A stretch of DNA of 64,000 nt, taken from assembly GCA_017464525.1 (NCBI GenBank), contig JAFTZM010000002.1, positions 62,001-126,000 on the forward strand. The letters are read 5' to 3'. This document shows positions 44,775-52,897 of the stretch, piece after piece. Positions within the stretch are counted from its first letter, which is position 1. Each line of letters opens with the position of its first letter. Origin of the DNA: Clostridia bacterium (GTDB taxonomy: Bacteria > Bacillota > Clostridia > Oscillospirales > QAKW01). The position numbers and the translations under genes were made by a program. The notes beneath the pieces are model-generated. The model was not told the DNA's origin, searched no databases, and was given only the letters and a program-made list of their open reading frames with translations.

Positions 44775-45616
44775 TATTCTGCGTATCTTTTCAGGTTCTT
44801 AAGGCCGATCTCGATGCCCTTGAGGCAATCCTCCATCCCCTCGAATTCCACCGAAAGCCAGCCGTCATAGCCGGCACGCTTCAGCGCCCGGAGGCACTGC
44901 ACCACCGGCACCACGCCGTGGCCGATGATGGTTCCCCGGAGGAAGTTGCCGCCCCGGGTGGTGAAAAAACCCTCGCCGGGCTCCGGCTCCTGCCCAGACT
45001 TAAAGATAAAGTCCTTGGCGTGGACATAGAAGGCGTAGGGCGCACAGCGGCCCACGGCGGTAACAGGATCCTCATCGGCACACATAAAGTTGCCCAGATC
45101 CACCAACTGCCCGAAGTTGTCATGGGCAACGGTATTGATGAGTTTTTCCACCCGCAGGCTGTCCTGAGAGAAATAACCGTGGTTTTCGGTCATGGTACGG
45201 ATGCCCTTGGCGGCGGCATATTCAGTGACCTTCCGGCAGGCATCGGCCAGTTCACAGACCACCGTATCGTAACCCTTCCAGGTGGGATTTTTAAAGCCCT
45301 TTGCCACATCATGGCGCATGGTGGGAGCTCCCAAAATTTCAGCAATATCCACCATTTTACAGAGACGCTCCACCTCCCCTTCCTGGAGAAGATCGGCCCC
45401 TACCGCCAGGTTGGAGATCTCCATTCCCAGCCGGTCGGCCTCCGCCCGCAGCTCCTTGGCCACGGCGATGGGATCCTCTGCCTCTTTAAAGGGAGAATCG
45501 GTGAATTCAATGGCATCAAAGCCCAGCTCCTTAGCCTTGCCGATACACTCCAGGTAGGTCAGCTTGCCTGCCTTGATATATTGATGAAAGCTATAAACAG
45601 TTACGGTATATTTCAT
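44774..45616 (-). CDS. Sugar phosphate isomerase/epimerase-type TIM barrel
   Basis: A 280-residue protein of the xylose isomerase-like TIM barrel superfamily (AP endonuclease 2 fold). FDAIEFTDSPF near 32-42, AAKGIRTMTENHGYF near 133-147, and YDGWLSVEFEGMEDC near the end carry the Glu/His metal ligands typical of the fold. It is the third gene of a minus-strand operon with a second such protein and a Gfo/Idh dehydrogenase; such sets usually oxidise and isomerise inositols or sugars. The substrate is unknown. GC content is normal for the window. It overlaps the upstream gene by 4 nt. Confidence 0.88.
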   Translation of the reverse strand: MKYTVTVYSFHQYIKAGKLTYLECIGKAKELGFDAIEFTDSPFKEAEDPIAVAKELRAEADRLGMEISNLAVGADLLQEGEVERLCKMVDIAEILGAPTMRHDVAKGFKNPTWKGYDTVVCELADACRKVTEYAAAKGIRTMTENHGYFSQDSLRVEKLINTVAHDNFGQLVDLGNFMCADEDPVTAVGRCAPYAFYVHAKDFIFKSGQEPEPGEGFFTTRGGNFLRGTIIGHGVVPVVQCLRALKRAGYDGWLSVEFEGMEDCLKGIEIGLKNLKRYAE

Positions 45617-46680
45617 TTGATCAGTACCTCATGGCCGGTGGCGGCGGATTCATAAATAGCGTCCAGGATCTGCATCAGGGCGATGCCATCCTCAGCGGGG
45701 GCAATACACGCCACGCCCTCGGTGATACAGTCTACATAATGGTCGATCTCGTTCTGGAACAGCCCATCGAAGCTCAAAGCGGTGGAGCTGGTAAAACTCA
45801 CGTTATTCATATAGCCGTTCAGGTTTGTAAAAATCTCCAGCTCGGGATCCAGCCGAGCGCCGGCCTCGGTGCCGAAGAGCTCGATATTCCCCACATTATC
45901 TTTAATATTCAGGGAGAAAGAAGCCTCCACCTGGATCACAGCACCGTTATCATAGCGGATCATAGCGGTGGCCAGATCCTCCACATCGAAGATATCATCG
46001 GCGCCGGCAGAAACGGAAAGGTAACCCTTTTTGATCTTTTTGACCCCGGGGCGGTTGGCCAGCTTATGGAAGGTGGCGCCGTAGACCGAAACCGGCTTGG
46101 GATTACCCAGCAGGTAGCGGGTCAGATCGATCACATGGACCCCCAGATCGATAAGAGGGCCGCCGCCGGAGCGGGACTTATCGCCGAACCAGCCGCCGGG
46201 GGCGCCGTTGCGGCGGAGATAAATGGCCTTGCCGTAGTAAATATCTCCGAAATAGCCGTTATCGATGTAGTCCTTCACAATCTTGCAATCGTTGCCGTAA
46301 CGGCGGACGAAGCCGATCTGCAGCAGCTTACCGTGGCGCTCGGCGGCTTCCTTCATAGCACGGGCCTCCTCGGCGGAGGTGGCCATGGGCTTTTCGCAAA
46401 GAACATGGCAGCCCGCATTCAGGGCGGCGATGGTGCAGGGGGCGTGGGCGCTGTTCCAGGTGCAAACGCTTACCGCATCGATCTCCGGTAGTTCCCGGAG
46501 CATCTCGTTCACGTCGGTATACCTGCGCTCCACCCCGTATTGATCCCCCATCTTATTCAGCTGGGCCTCGTTGATATCGCAAAAGGCATAAAGCTCCACC
46601 TTGGGATTGTTCAGGTAGCCCTTGATGTGCTCCTTGGAGATCCCGCCGGTACCAATAATAGCAACTTTGATCTTTTCCAT
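45613..46680 (-). CDS. Gfo/Idh/MocA-family oxidoreductase
   Basis: A 355-residue NAD(P)-dependent dehydrogenase. VAIIGTGGISKEHIKGY near residues 6-22 forms the Rossmann motif, and LCEKPMATSAEEA near 94-106 holds the EKP signature. SGGGPLIDLGVHVIDLTRYL near 171-190 contributes catalytic-domain residues. It is the middle gene of the three-gene isomerase/dehydrogenase operon, 12 nt after the upstream TIM barrel gene and overlapping the downstream one by ATGA. The substrate is probably a polyol or sugar derivative. Confidence 0.92.
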   Translation of the reverse strand: MEKIKVAIIGTGGISKEHIKGYLNNPKVELYAFCDINEAQLNKMGDQYGVERRYTDVNEMLRELPEIDAVSVCTWNSAHAPCTIAALNAGCHVLCEKPMATSAEEARAMKEAAERHGKLLQIGFVRRYGNDCKIVKDYIDNGYFGDIYYGKAIYLRRNGAPGGWFGDKSRSGGGPLIDLGVHVIDLTRYLLGNPKPVSVYGATFHKLANRPGVKKIKKGYLSVSAGADDIFDVEDLATAMIRYDNGAVIQVEASFSLNIKDNVGNIELFGTEAGARLDPELEIFTNLNGYMNNVSFTSSTALSFDGLFQNEIDHYVDCITEGVACIAPAEDGIALMQILDAIYESAATGHEVLIK

Positions 46681-46692
46681 TGTTTTTTCTCC

Positions 46693-47535
46693 TTATTTGA
46701 TCAGATTATTTAAGAAGGCCACCGCAGTGCGGATATCCGCTTCGGGGTTCTCCCCCACTTCCCGCTCTATGGTGAGGAAGCCATGGTAGCCGATCTCATC
46801 CAGCGCCTTTAAGTAGTTGGGGAAATCCACCTTGCCGGTGCCGAGGGGCAGCTCGGTAAAGGATTTATCCTGCAGCATTTCTGCTTCTTCCACCCGATAA
46901 ATGATCTCCGGCTTGCGGTAAAAGTTCCGCTGACCGTCCTTGGCGTGGGTATGGACAATATAATCCTTCAGGTTATAGACCGCCTGCACCGGATCATCGC
47001 CGGTGACCATCACCAGGTTGGCGGGATCCAGATTGACCGCCACACCGGTGGAGTGGAGCTGATCCAAAAAGTTTTTCAGCACCAGAGAGGTCTCCGGGCC
47101 GGTCTCAATGGCAAAATGTGCATCGATGGAATCGGCATATTCTGCCAGCTTGAAGCAGGCCTCCTGCATGATCTTATAGCGGGGATGGTTGGGATCCTCC
47201 GGCACCACACCGATATGGGTGGTCACGATATCGGTCTCCAGTTCCTTGGCCAGATCCAGGATCCGGAAGGAACGTTCGATCAGCTCCGGATTCAGCTCCG
47301 GCTGATGAAAGCCCTTGCCCAGATCGCCGCAGAGGGCAGAGATGGTGAGGCCTTCATTCTTCACCATACTTAAAAATTCCCGCCGTTTAGCGCCGGTGAG
47401 GTTTTCAGGGGCCATCTCCCCCTTGGTGCAGTAGACCTGAATACCGGAAGCCCCCACCTCACGGGCCTTTTTTAAGGCAACCGGAATGGGCTGGCGGAAG
47501 GACTCCAGCATAACGCCGATAGAAAAATCATACAT
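46693..47535 (-). CDS. Sugar phosphate isomerase/epimerase-type TIM barrel
   Basis: A 280-residue TIM barrel of the xylose isomerase-like superfamily. VGASGIQVYCTKGE near 27-40, DIVTTHIGVVPED near 98-110, FAIETGPE near 140-147 and GFLTIEREVGE near 253-263 provide the usual Glu, His and Asp metal ligands. It is the first gene of the operon, behind a predicted promoter. Its nearest functional comparison is the IolE/IolI or hydroxypyruvate isomerase group, but assignment beyond the fold is not possible from sequence alone. Confidence 0.88.
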   Translation of the reverse strand: MYDFSIGVMLESFRQPIPVALKKAREVGASGIQVYCTKGEMAPENLTGAKRREFLSMVKNEGLTISALCGDLGKGFHQPELNPELIERSFRILDLAKELETDIVTTHIGVVPEDPNHPRYKIMQEACFKLAEYADSIDAHFAIETGPETSLVLKNFLDQLHSTGVAVNLDPANLVMVTGDDPVQAVYNLKDYIVHTHAKDGQRNFYRKPEIIYRVEEAEMLQDKSFTELPLGTGKVDFPNYLKALDEIGYHGFLTIEREVGENPEADIRTAVAFLNNLIK

Positions 47536-47566
47536 GGTTTTGTATTCCTTTCGTTAAGATAATTTA

Positions 47567-47594
47567 AGTATAAAATTTTTGTTTAAAAATTCAA
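47567..47594 (-). promoter_or_regulatory. Predicted promoter for the isomerase/dehydrogenase operon
   Basis: On the minus strand, TTGAAT (complement of 47589-47594), a 16-bp spacer, and TATACT (complement of 47567-47572). Confidence 0.6.
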
Positions 47595-47635
47595 TATAAA
47601 TTTGTTCACGTTCCTTATATTTTTGTGCATAAGAG

Positions 47636-47657
47636 AAGCGGAGCTTGCGCTCCGCTT
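47636..47657 (-). terminator. GCGGAGC-family terminator after LP4
   Basis: AAGCGGAGC and GCTCCGCTT with a TTGC loop, directly beyond the LP4 stop. It is the same hairpin family as in the R repeats but without the R body. Confidence 0.8.
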
Positions 47658-47661
47658 TGTG

Positions 47662-48377
47662 TTATTCTGTTACAGTATTCAATGCAGCGGCGATCTCTGC
47701 GCCGGGATCTTCTGCAGAAAGTTTTACGGGACTGAAACTATTATGATTCGAATAAACTCCGGTTGCATCCACGGTCAAATAGCCCAAGGTTTTTGCCGGG
47801 TAGTATCCATTCAATTCCGGGAATTCGGTTTTACGGTTGGTTAAAAGCAAAATACATTCTTTTCCTATCTCCAGATCCAGCCGTTCTAAAGGAGTTACCA
47901 AAATAGATGTTTCATCTTCACCGTAAAGAATCAACTCCGGGCTTAAATTAGAGCCATTGGAAGTTTTTACCGTAATGAAATTTTCTTGACATTCCCCTTT
48001 ATAAACCTCACAAACCTCCACCGTATAGCTGGTGATCTGCGCATTGGAAACATTATATCCATTCGTATATTTTTTGTTTCATCCGGATTCGCCATAATGT
48101 ATCCATCATTGCTGATAACAGTTCCTTTTATGATAAGCTCTGACATTTGAATCAACTGCTCTTCCGAAAAATGGATTTTAGAATTATCGATATAAAGGAG
48201 ATCTTTTTCTTCTGCTTCTTGCCGATTCTCTTTACCCTTATCCTCCATGCTTTCAATAACAAACTGATTCTCCAACGATTGTTGATCTTTCAATGAATTA
48301 GTTTGATTGCACGATGTATTCAAGAGAAGAAACAAATTCAATACCAAAAGGAATGCCGCAATTCTTATTCGCTTCAT
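47662..48377 (-). pseudogene. Family lipoprotein LP4, frameshifted
   Basis: A paralogue of LP1-LP3. The N-terminal part (lipobox NTSC, Cys23; ending at MANPDETK) and the C-terminal part (EVCEVYKGECQEN to AEIAAALNTVTE) lie in different frames. One added A in the A6 run (complement of about 48074-48079) restores a product of 238 residues with the family sequence NPDETKKYTNGYN. It sits behind repeat R4. Called a pseudogene on the sequence as given; slippage or sequencing error would also explain it. Confidence 0.8.
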
Positions 48378-48410
48378 GTGACCGCCTCCTCAGCAGAGAT
48401 GATTTCAGTT

Positions 48411-48552
48411 TTATTTAACCACACCTTTTTCCAAAAAATCAAGGAATCGGGGAAAATGTTACGTAAATGTAACATTGCTTGTGTTCTTTCACTAAATTTC
48501 AGGTAAAAAACTTGTCTAAAATCAACAAAGCGGAGCTGACGCTCCGCTTTAT
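48411..48552 (-). repeat. Regulatory repeat R4
   Basis: The fourth R copy. The hairpin (about 48528-48550, TGAC loop) terminates nfnB, the palindrome ATGTTAC-N6-GTAACAT lies at 48456-48475, and the promoter-like end faces LP4. The -35/-10 spacing is one base longer than in R1. Confidence 0.8.
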
Positions 48553-48553
48553 A

Positions 48554-49939
48554 TTATTTGGACAATTTTTCATCGATGGCCTTAGCCGCCTGCTTGCCGG
48601 CGCCCATGGCCAGAATGACGGTGGCCGCACCGGTCACCGCATCGCCGCCGGCATATACCATTTCCCGAGAGGTGAGGCCGGTCTCCTCCTCGGTGACAAT
48701 ACAGCCGTATTGGTTGGTCTCCAGCCCCGGGGTGGTGGAGCGGATCAGCGGATTGGGAGAAGTGCCGATGGCCATAATGACCGTATCCATCTCCAGGGTA
48801 TGCCGGCTGCCTTCCTTTACCACCGGGCGGCGGCGACCGCTGGCGTCCGGCTCACCCAGCGTCATCTCCACGCAGGAAAGACCGGTCACATTCTGGTGCT
48901 CATCTCCCAGGATCTCCACCGGATTGGTGAGGGTCTTGAAGATGATTCCCTCCTCAATGGCGTGGTGGATCTCCTCCGCACGGGCGGGGATCTCCTCCAT
49001 GGAGCGGCGGTAGATAATGTAGACCTCCTCGGCCCCCAGCCGCTTGGCACAGCGGGCGGCATCCATGGCCACATTACCGCCGCCTACCACCGCCACTCTG
49101 CGGCCCCGCTGGATGGGAGTCTCGCTATCGGGCAGGTATGCCTTCATCAGATTGACCCGGGTCAGAAATTCATTGGCAGAAAGAACCCCCTTCAGGTTCT
49201 CGCCGGGGATCCCCATAAACCGGGGCAGGCCAGCGCCGGTGCCGATAAAGACACCGTCAAAGCCCTGCTCAAAAAGCTCATCCACCGAAAGGACCCGGCC
49301 GATGACCATATTGGTCTCCACCTTTACCCCCATGGCCTTCAGCCCTTCGATCTCCCGGGCCACGATGGCCTTGGGCAGGCGGAATTCGGGGATGCCATAG
49401 ACCAGCACGCCGCCGGCCACATGAAGGGCTTCAAAAACAGTCACCTCATAGCCTTTGCGCGCCAGATCGCCGGCGCAGGTCAGGCCGGCAGGGCCGCTGC
49501 CGATAATGGCGATCCTTTTGCCATTGGAAACTGGCTTTTCCGGGACGGCAGTAGCGTTTTTCATATGCCAATCGGCAACAAACCGCTCCAGGCGGCCGAT
49601 GGCCACCGGTTCCCCCTTGATGCCCCGGACACATCTACCCTCGCATTGGTTTTCCTGGGGGCAGACCCGGCCGCAGACGGCGGGCAGGGCGCTGGATGCG
49701 CTGATGATCTGATAAGCCCCTTCAAAATCCTTTTGCTGGATCTTCTGAATAAAGGCGGGGATATCGATCTGCACCGGGCAGCCCCCCACGCAGGGCTTAT
49801 TCTTACAATTCAGGCAGCGGCCCGCTTCCTCCACCGCCTGCTCGGGGGTGTAGCCCAGCGCTACCTCTTCAAAGTTTTTATTGCGGATGTCGGGGGCCAG
49901 CTCCGGCATTTTTTGCTTTTCCAGACTCATATTTGCCAT
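48554..49939 (-). CDS. nfnB: NfnB-type (glutamate synthase small-subunit-like) flavoprotein
   Basis: A 461-residue FAD/NADPH-binding iron-sulfur protein. The N-terminal cysteine clusters CLNCKNKPCVGGC (about 42-54) and CGRVCPQENQCEGRC (about 89-103) hold [4Fe-4S] centres. IAIIGSGPAGLTCAGDLARKG near 145 binds FAD, and VAVVGGGNVAMDAAR near 286 binds NADPH. Paired with the downstream-type NfnA subunit, it should form the electron-bifurcating ferredoxin:NADP+ oxidoreductase. A homotetrameric GltA-like glutamate synthase role is the alternative. GGAGG precedes the ATG. Confidence 0.88.
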   Translation of the reverse strand: MANMSLEKQKMPELAPDIRNKNFEEVALGYTPEQAVEEAGRCLNCKNKPCVGGCPVQIDIPAFIQKIQQKDFEGAYQIISASSALPAVCGRVCPQENQCEGRCVRGIKGEPVAIGRLERFVADWHMKNATAVPEKPVSNGKRIAIIGSGPAGLTCAGDLARKGYEVTVFEALHVAGGVLVYGIPEFRLPKAIVAREIEGLKAMGVKVETNMVIGRVLSVDELFEQGFDGVFIGTGAGLPRFMGIPGENLKGVLSANEFLTRVNLMKAYLPDSETPIQRGRRVAVVGGGNVAMDAARCAKRLGAEEVYIIYRRSMEEIPARAEEIHHAIEEGIIFKTLTNPVEILGDEHQNVTGLSCVEMTLGEPDASGRRRPVVKEGSRHTLEMDTVIMAIGTSPNPLIRSTTPGLETNQYGCIVTEEETGLTSREMVYAGGDAVTGAATVILAMGAGKQAAKAIDEKLSK

Positions 49940-50766
49940 TATTCTGCCTCCTTTTTCAGCAGGTTACAGCGCTCCTGCTCATAGGCATGGTATGTGCGCC
50001 CACGCTCCATAGCCTGATCAAAATCCACCAGATGCCCATCGAATTCGGGACCATCCACGCAGGCGAACTTGGTCTCCCCGCCCACGGTGAGGCGGCAGCC
50101 GCCGCACATTCCGGTACCGTCGATCATGATGGGGTTCATGCTGACAACGGTTTTAACGCCATATTCCTTGGTCAGCAGAGAAACAAATTTCATCATGACC
50201 AAGGGGCCGATGGCGATCACTTCATCATATTCATTCTGCTGCAGCAGCTCCCGGAGGGCATCGGTCACCAGACCCTTTTGGCCGGCAGAGCCATCATCGG
50301 TCATCAGCCGGTATTCATTGCTGACCGCCTTGAATTCCTCCTCCAGGATCACCAGATCCCGATTGCGGAAGCCCACCACAGAGTCCACAACGGTTCCCGC
50401 TTGCTGCATCGCCTTGGCAACCGGCAGGGCAATGGCGCAGCCCACGCCGCCGCCCACAACGGCCACCCTCTTTTTTCCTTCCACATCAGTGGGCTTGCCC
50501 AAAGGCCCCACAAAATCAGCCAACTGATCCCCCTCCTGCAGCCGATCCAGCCGCATGGTGGTGGCGCCCACGATCTGATAGATGATGGTCACGGTACCTG
50601 CCTGCCGATCATAATCCGCAACGGTCAAAGGGATCCGCTCCCCCCGGTCGTCTACCCGCAGAATAATAAACTGGCCTGCCCGGGCTTTATTGGCAATAAG
50701 CGGCGCTTCGATCACCATTTTAGAAACGGTGGGGTTCAGCGCTTCCTTTTTTACAATACGAAACAT
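49939..50766 (-). CDS. nfnA: NfnA-type ferredoxin-NADP+ reductase subunit
   Basis: A 275-residue FAD/NAD-binding subunit resembling dihydroorotate dehydrogenase electron-transfer protein (PyrK) and SudB. A beta-barrel FAD domain with RIPLTVADYD near 44-53 is followed by VAVVGGGVGCAIALPVAKA near 101 and a C-terminal [2Fe-2S] site, GMCGGCRLTVGG...FACVDGPEFD, near 219-240. The start at 50766 has AAAGGAG 8 nt upstream; GTG at 50775 overlaps that site. Its stop overlaps the nfnB start (TAATG). Confidence 0.88.
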   Translation of the reverse strand: MFRIVKKEALNPTVSKMVIEAPLIANKARAGQFIILRVDDRGERIPLTVADYDRQAGTVTIIYQIVGATTMRLDRLQEGDQLADFVGPLGKPTDVEGKKRVAVVGGGVGCAIALPVAKAMQQAGTVVDSVVGFRNRDLVILEEEFKAVSNEYRLMTDDGSAGQKGLVTDALRELLQQNEYDEVIAIGPLVMMKFVSLLTKEYGVKTVVSMNPIMIDGTGMCGGCRLTVGGETKFACVDGPEFDGHLVDFDQAMERGRTYHAYEQERCNLLKKEAE

Positions 50767-50792
50767 AGTTGTCACTCCTTTAACGAGTTTCT

Positions 50793-50850
50793 ATTATACA
50801 CCTGAAAATTTCATTTGTAAATTGTCAAAATGTAAAAACAATGTTATAAT
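50793..50850. promoter_or_regulatory. Back-to-back divergent promoters of nfnAB and the MBL gene
   Basis: Minus strand: TTTACA (complement of 50816-50821), 17 bp, TATAAT (complement of 50793-50798). Plus strand: TTGTCA at 50822-50827, 17 bp, TATAAT at 50845-50850. The two -35 boxes are directly adjacent. Confidence 0.8.
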
Positions 50851-50884
50851 ATAAGAAAAATTTGTGCATTGAGAGGGAATTATT

Positions 50885-51760
50885 ATGTTGATTGGTCAAT
50901 TTTGGGGAACAGGAGCTGCCGAAGGGATCCCCGCCCCCTTCTGCCGCTGCTCCGGCTGTGAATACGCCCGTAAGATGGGCGGTAAGGAAGTGCGGCTCCG
51001 CAGCTGCTTCCGGCTGACAGATTCCATCATGATAGATCTGGGGGCAGATGCGGTGGTGCAATCTATCAAATACGGCGAAATTACAGGGGTCAACCATGTG
51101 GTGGTGACCCACACCCACGACGATCATCTCAACCCCCATATGCTGATGGAAAGTATGTGGGCGCAGGAAAAGGAAGAATACCGGTACCGGGGTACCCTTC
51201 ATTATTACCTGACAGATCAGGCCTTTGAGATCGTGGAGCATTGGCGCAATAATCCCTGGATCTTAAAAGGCAAAGTGCGGGAATTCGAAGAAAAAGGCTA
51301 TATTGCCTTTCATAAGCAGGAATTCGGCCAACGGTTTGAGATCGAAGGCATCGGCTTCACCCCCTTGCGGGGCAACCATAGGGGAAATGTGGGGGAGGAT
51401 GCCGCCATGTATCTCATTGAGCTGTCGGATGGCCGGAAGCTGTTTTACGGCCTGGACAGTTCCACCTACTATCCCGAAACGCTAAAAGCCTTAAAGGAGC
51501 ACCATATCGATATCTACATCAGCGAAAATGCGGTGGGGGCTTTGAAAAATGCAGAACCCCACCCCTCTCATATGCGGCTTTGCGATGTACGGGAGTTGGC
51601 AGAGGCCCTCTTTAACCAGGGAACCATCGATGGAAATTCTCTTCTTTACCTGACCCATATCAACCACCGCAGCACCCATAAGGAAAACGAAGAAGGGGTG
51701 AAGGAACTGAATTTCCCCGTAAAAACCATTGTTGCCTACGATGGCTTGAAGATATTTTAA
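50885..51760 (+). CDS. MBL-fold metallohydrolase, paralogue of the 38765 gene
   Basis: A 291-residue metallo-beta-lactamase-fold hydrolase. GTGAAEGIPAPFCRCSGC near 9-26 has the CxCxxC structural zinc cysteines of PhnP-like proteins, and THTHDDHLNPH near 78-88 the catalytic metal site; RGNHRGN and YLTHINHRS add later His ligands. The substrate is unknown. GAGAGGGA precedes the ATG at 50885. It has its own promoter adjoining that of nfnAB. It is AT-poorer than the LP/MP island and fits the core genome. Confidence 0.87.
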   Translation: MLIGQFWGTGAAEGIPAPFCRCSGCEYARKMGGKEVRLRSCFRLTDSIMIDLGADAVVQSIKYGEITGVNHVVVTHTHDDHLNPHMLMESMWAQEKEEYRYRGTLHYYLTDQAFEIVEHWRNNPWILKGKVREFEEKGYIAFHKQEFGQRFEIEGIGFTPLRGNHRGNVGEDAAMYLIELSDGRKLFYGLDSSTYYPETLKALKEHHIDIYISENAVGALKNAEPHPSHMRLCDVRELAEALFNQGTIDGNSLLYLTHINHRSTHKENEEGVKELNFPVKTIVAYDGLKIF

Positions 51761-51810
51761 AAAGGGACGGCTTGGGCGCCCTCAGTTAGGGCACCCTTGC
51801 CGTCCCTTTT
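51759..51810. terminator. Bidirectional terminator between MBL and SGNH genes
   Basis: AAAAGGGACGGC and GCCGTCCCTTTT flank an inner GCCCT/AGGGC stem. It ends both convergent genes. Confidence 0.85.
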
Positions 51811-51811
51811 A

Positions 51812-52852
51812 TTATAACATCCCCAGAATAAACTGTGCATACAACCGATGAAAAAAATCATTGGGATGATTTACATGGTTGCCGGTGGTATCGATAAACC
51901 GTTTTTTAGAATGGAGATACTGCTGCATGGCGGTGATATCGGCCACCGCTACCCCCGGCAGCTCTGCGGCAAGGGCATCCAGATACGGCCGTTGCTCGAT
52001 CTGATTGCCCCAGAATTTAGCTCGCTCATCGGTGAGCAAGGGATTGGGGGTACTGGTGGCCACCAGAAGAACCTCCGTATCCGGGCAAGCCCTCCGGGTC
52101 TCCTGAATGATGCCCCGGATCTGCGCCTGAAATGTATCTAAAGGTGTTTTACCGTCGTTCATTCCGAAGGCCAGGATCATCAGATCCGGGCGGTGGGCAA
52201 CGGAACGCTCCTCCACCTCTTCCAGGCCCCATGCGGCTTTTTTGCCTCCAACGGCCGTATTGATATACTGCACCTTTGACCCATAACGTGCCTCCAGCCC
52301 CAAAGCTACTAATTCGCTGTAGCTGGGCTGATGAGGCGCCGCATCGGTATGCTTGGTGGCATTCGCACCGGCGGTGATGCTGTCTCCATAGGCCAGTAAG
52401 GTCAGGGGTTCCCCCTGCTCCAGTAGCCGGAAGGTACGGGGCAGTTTCTCTTTGGCAGATGCAGGGCGAATTCCCTGCCAACCGCCGTTTTTGCAGGTAT
52501 AAGTTACTGCGATCTGGCGATCATGGAAAAAGTGACCCTCACTGAACAGCACATATCCCCCGGGCATGGCAAAGGACTTGCCCTTCTCCCCTTCGGCCGG
52601 GTAAAGTTCTTTCACGGCAAAGGAAAAAATACGGCTTCCCGGCACCAGGATCAGCTGATTCCTTTCAATTACATAATCCTTCCCCTGCTCATAGTGCTGG
52701 GTTCCGGCGGCATTGGTGACCGAAAGGATCTCCACCGGTTCAAACAGAAGCGGTGCGGCAGCCAAGCCATTTTCATCCCGCACCATCAACAAGCTTTCAC
52801 CGTATACTGTTTCCGTGTCCCAGATCGGGGTGAGTATTTCGCTTAATTTCAT
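51812..52852 (-). CDS. SGNH/GDSL-family esterase with N-terminal beta domain
   Basis: A 346-residue hydrolase. Residues 1-145 form a beta-rich domain. The SGNH core follows: block I YGDSITAG near 157-164 with nucleophile Ser, block III FGMNDG near 228-233, and block V HPNDFFHR near 331-338 with Asp and His. Such two-domain enzymes are often carbohydrate esterases acting on acetylated or acylated plant glycans. There is no signal peptide. The start at 52852 (MKLSEIL) has AAAGGAG upstream; an in-frame upstream extension lacks one. Confidence 0.88.
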   Translation of the reverse strand: MKLSEILTPIWDTETVYGESLLMVRDENGLAAAPLLFEPVEILSVTNAAGTQHYEQGKDYVIERNQLILVPGSRIFSFAVKELYPAEGEKGKSFAMPGGYVLFSEGHFFHDRQIAVTYTCKNGGWQGIRPASAKEKLPRTFRLLEQGEPLTLLAYGDSITAGANATKHTDAAPHQPSYSELVALGLEARYGSKVQYINTAVGGKKAAWGLEEVEERSVAHRPDLMILAFGMNDGKTPLDTFQAQIRGIIQETRRACPDTEVLLVATSTPNPLLTDERAKFWGNQIEQRPYLDALAAELPGVAVADITAMQQYLHSKKRFIDTTGNHVNHPNDFFHRLYAQFILGML

Positions 52853-52867
52853 AGTGATTCTCCTTTG

Positions 52868-52896
52868 AAAAAGGGTCTGCAATGCAGACCCTTTTT
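52868..52896 (-). terminator. Terminator after the solute-binding protein operon
   Basis: AAAAAGGGTCTGCA and TGCAGACCCTTTTT make a 14-bp stem, just beyond the stop of the 142-residue protein gene. Confidence 0.9.
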
Positions 52897-52897
52897 G

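Noticed and set aside
48479..49984. 501-residue open frame on the plus strand opposite nfnB
   Set aside because: Antisense shadow of a clear NfnB gene; it begins inside repeat R4 and has Gly/His/Ala-rich composition typical of such shadows.
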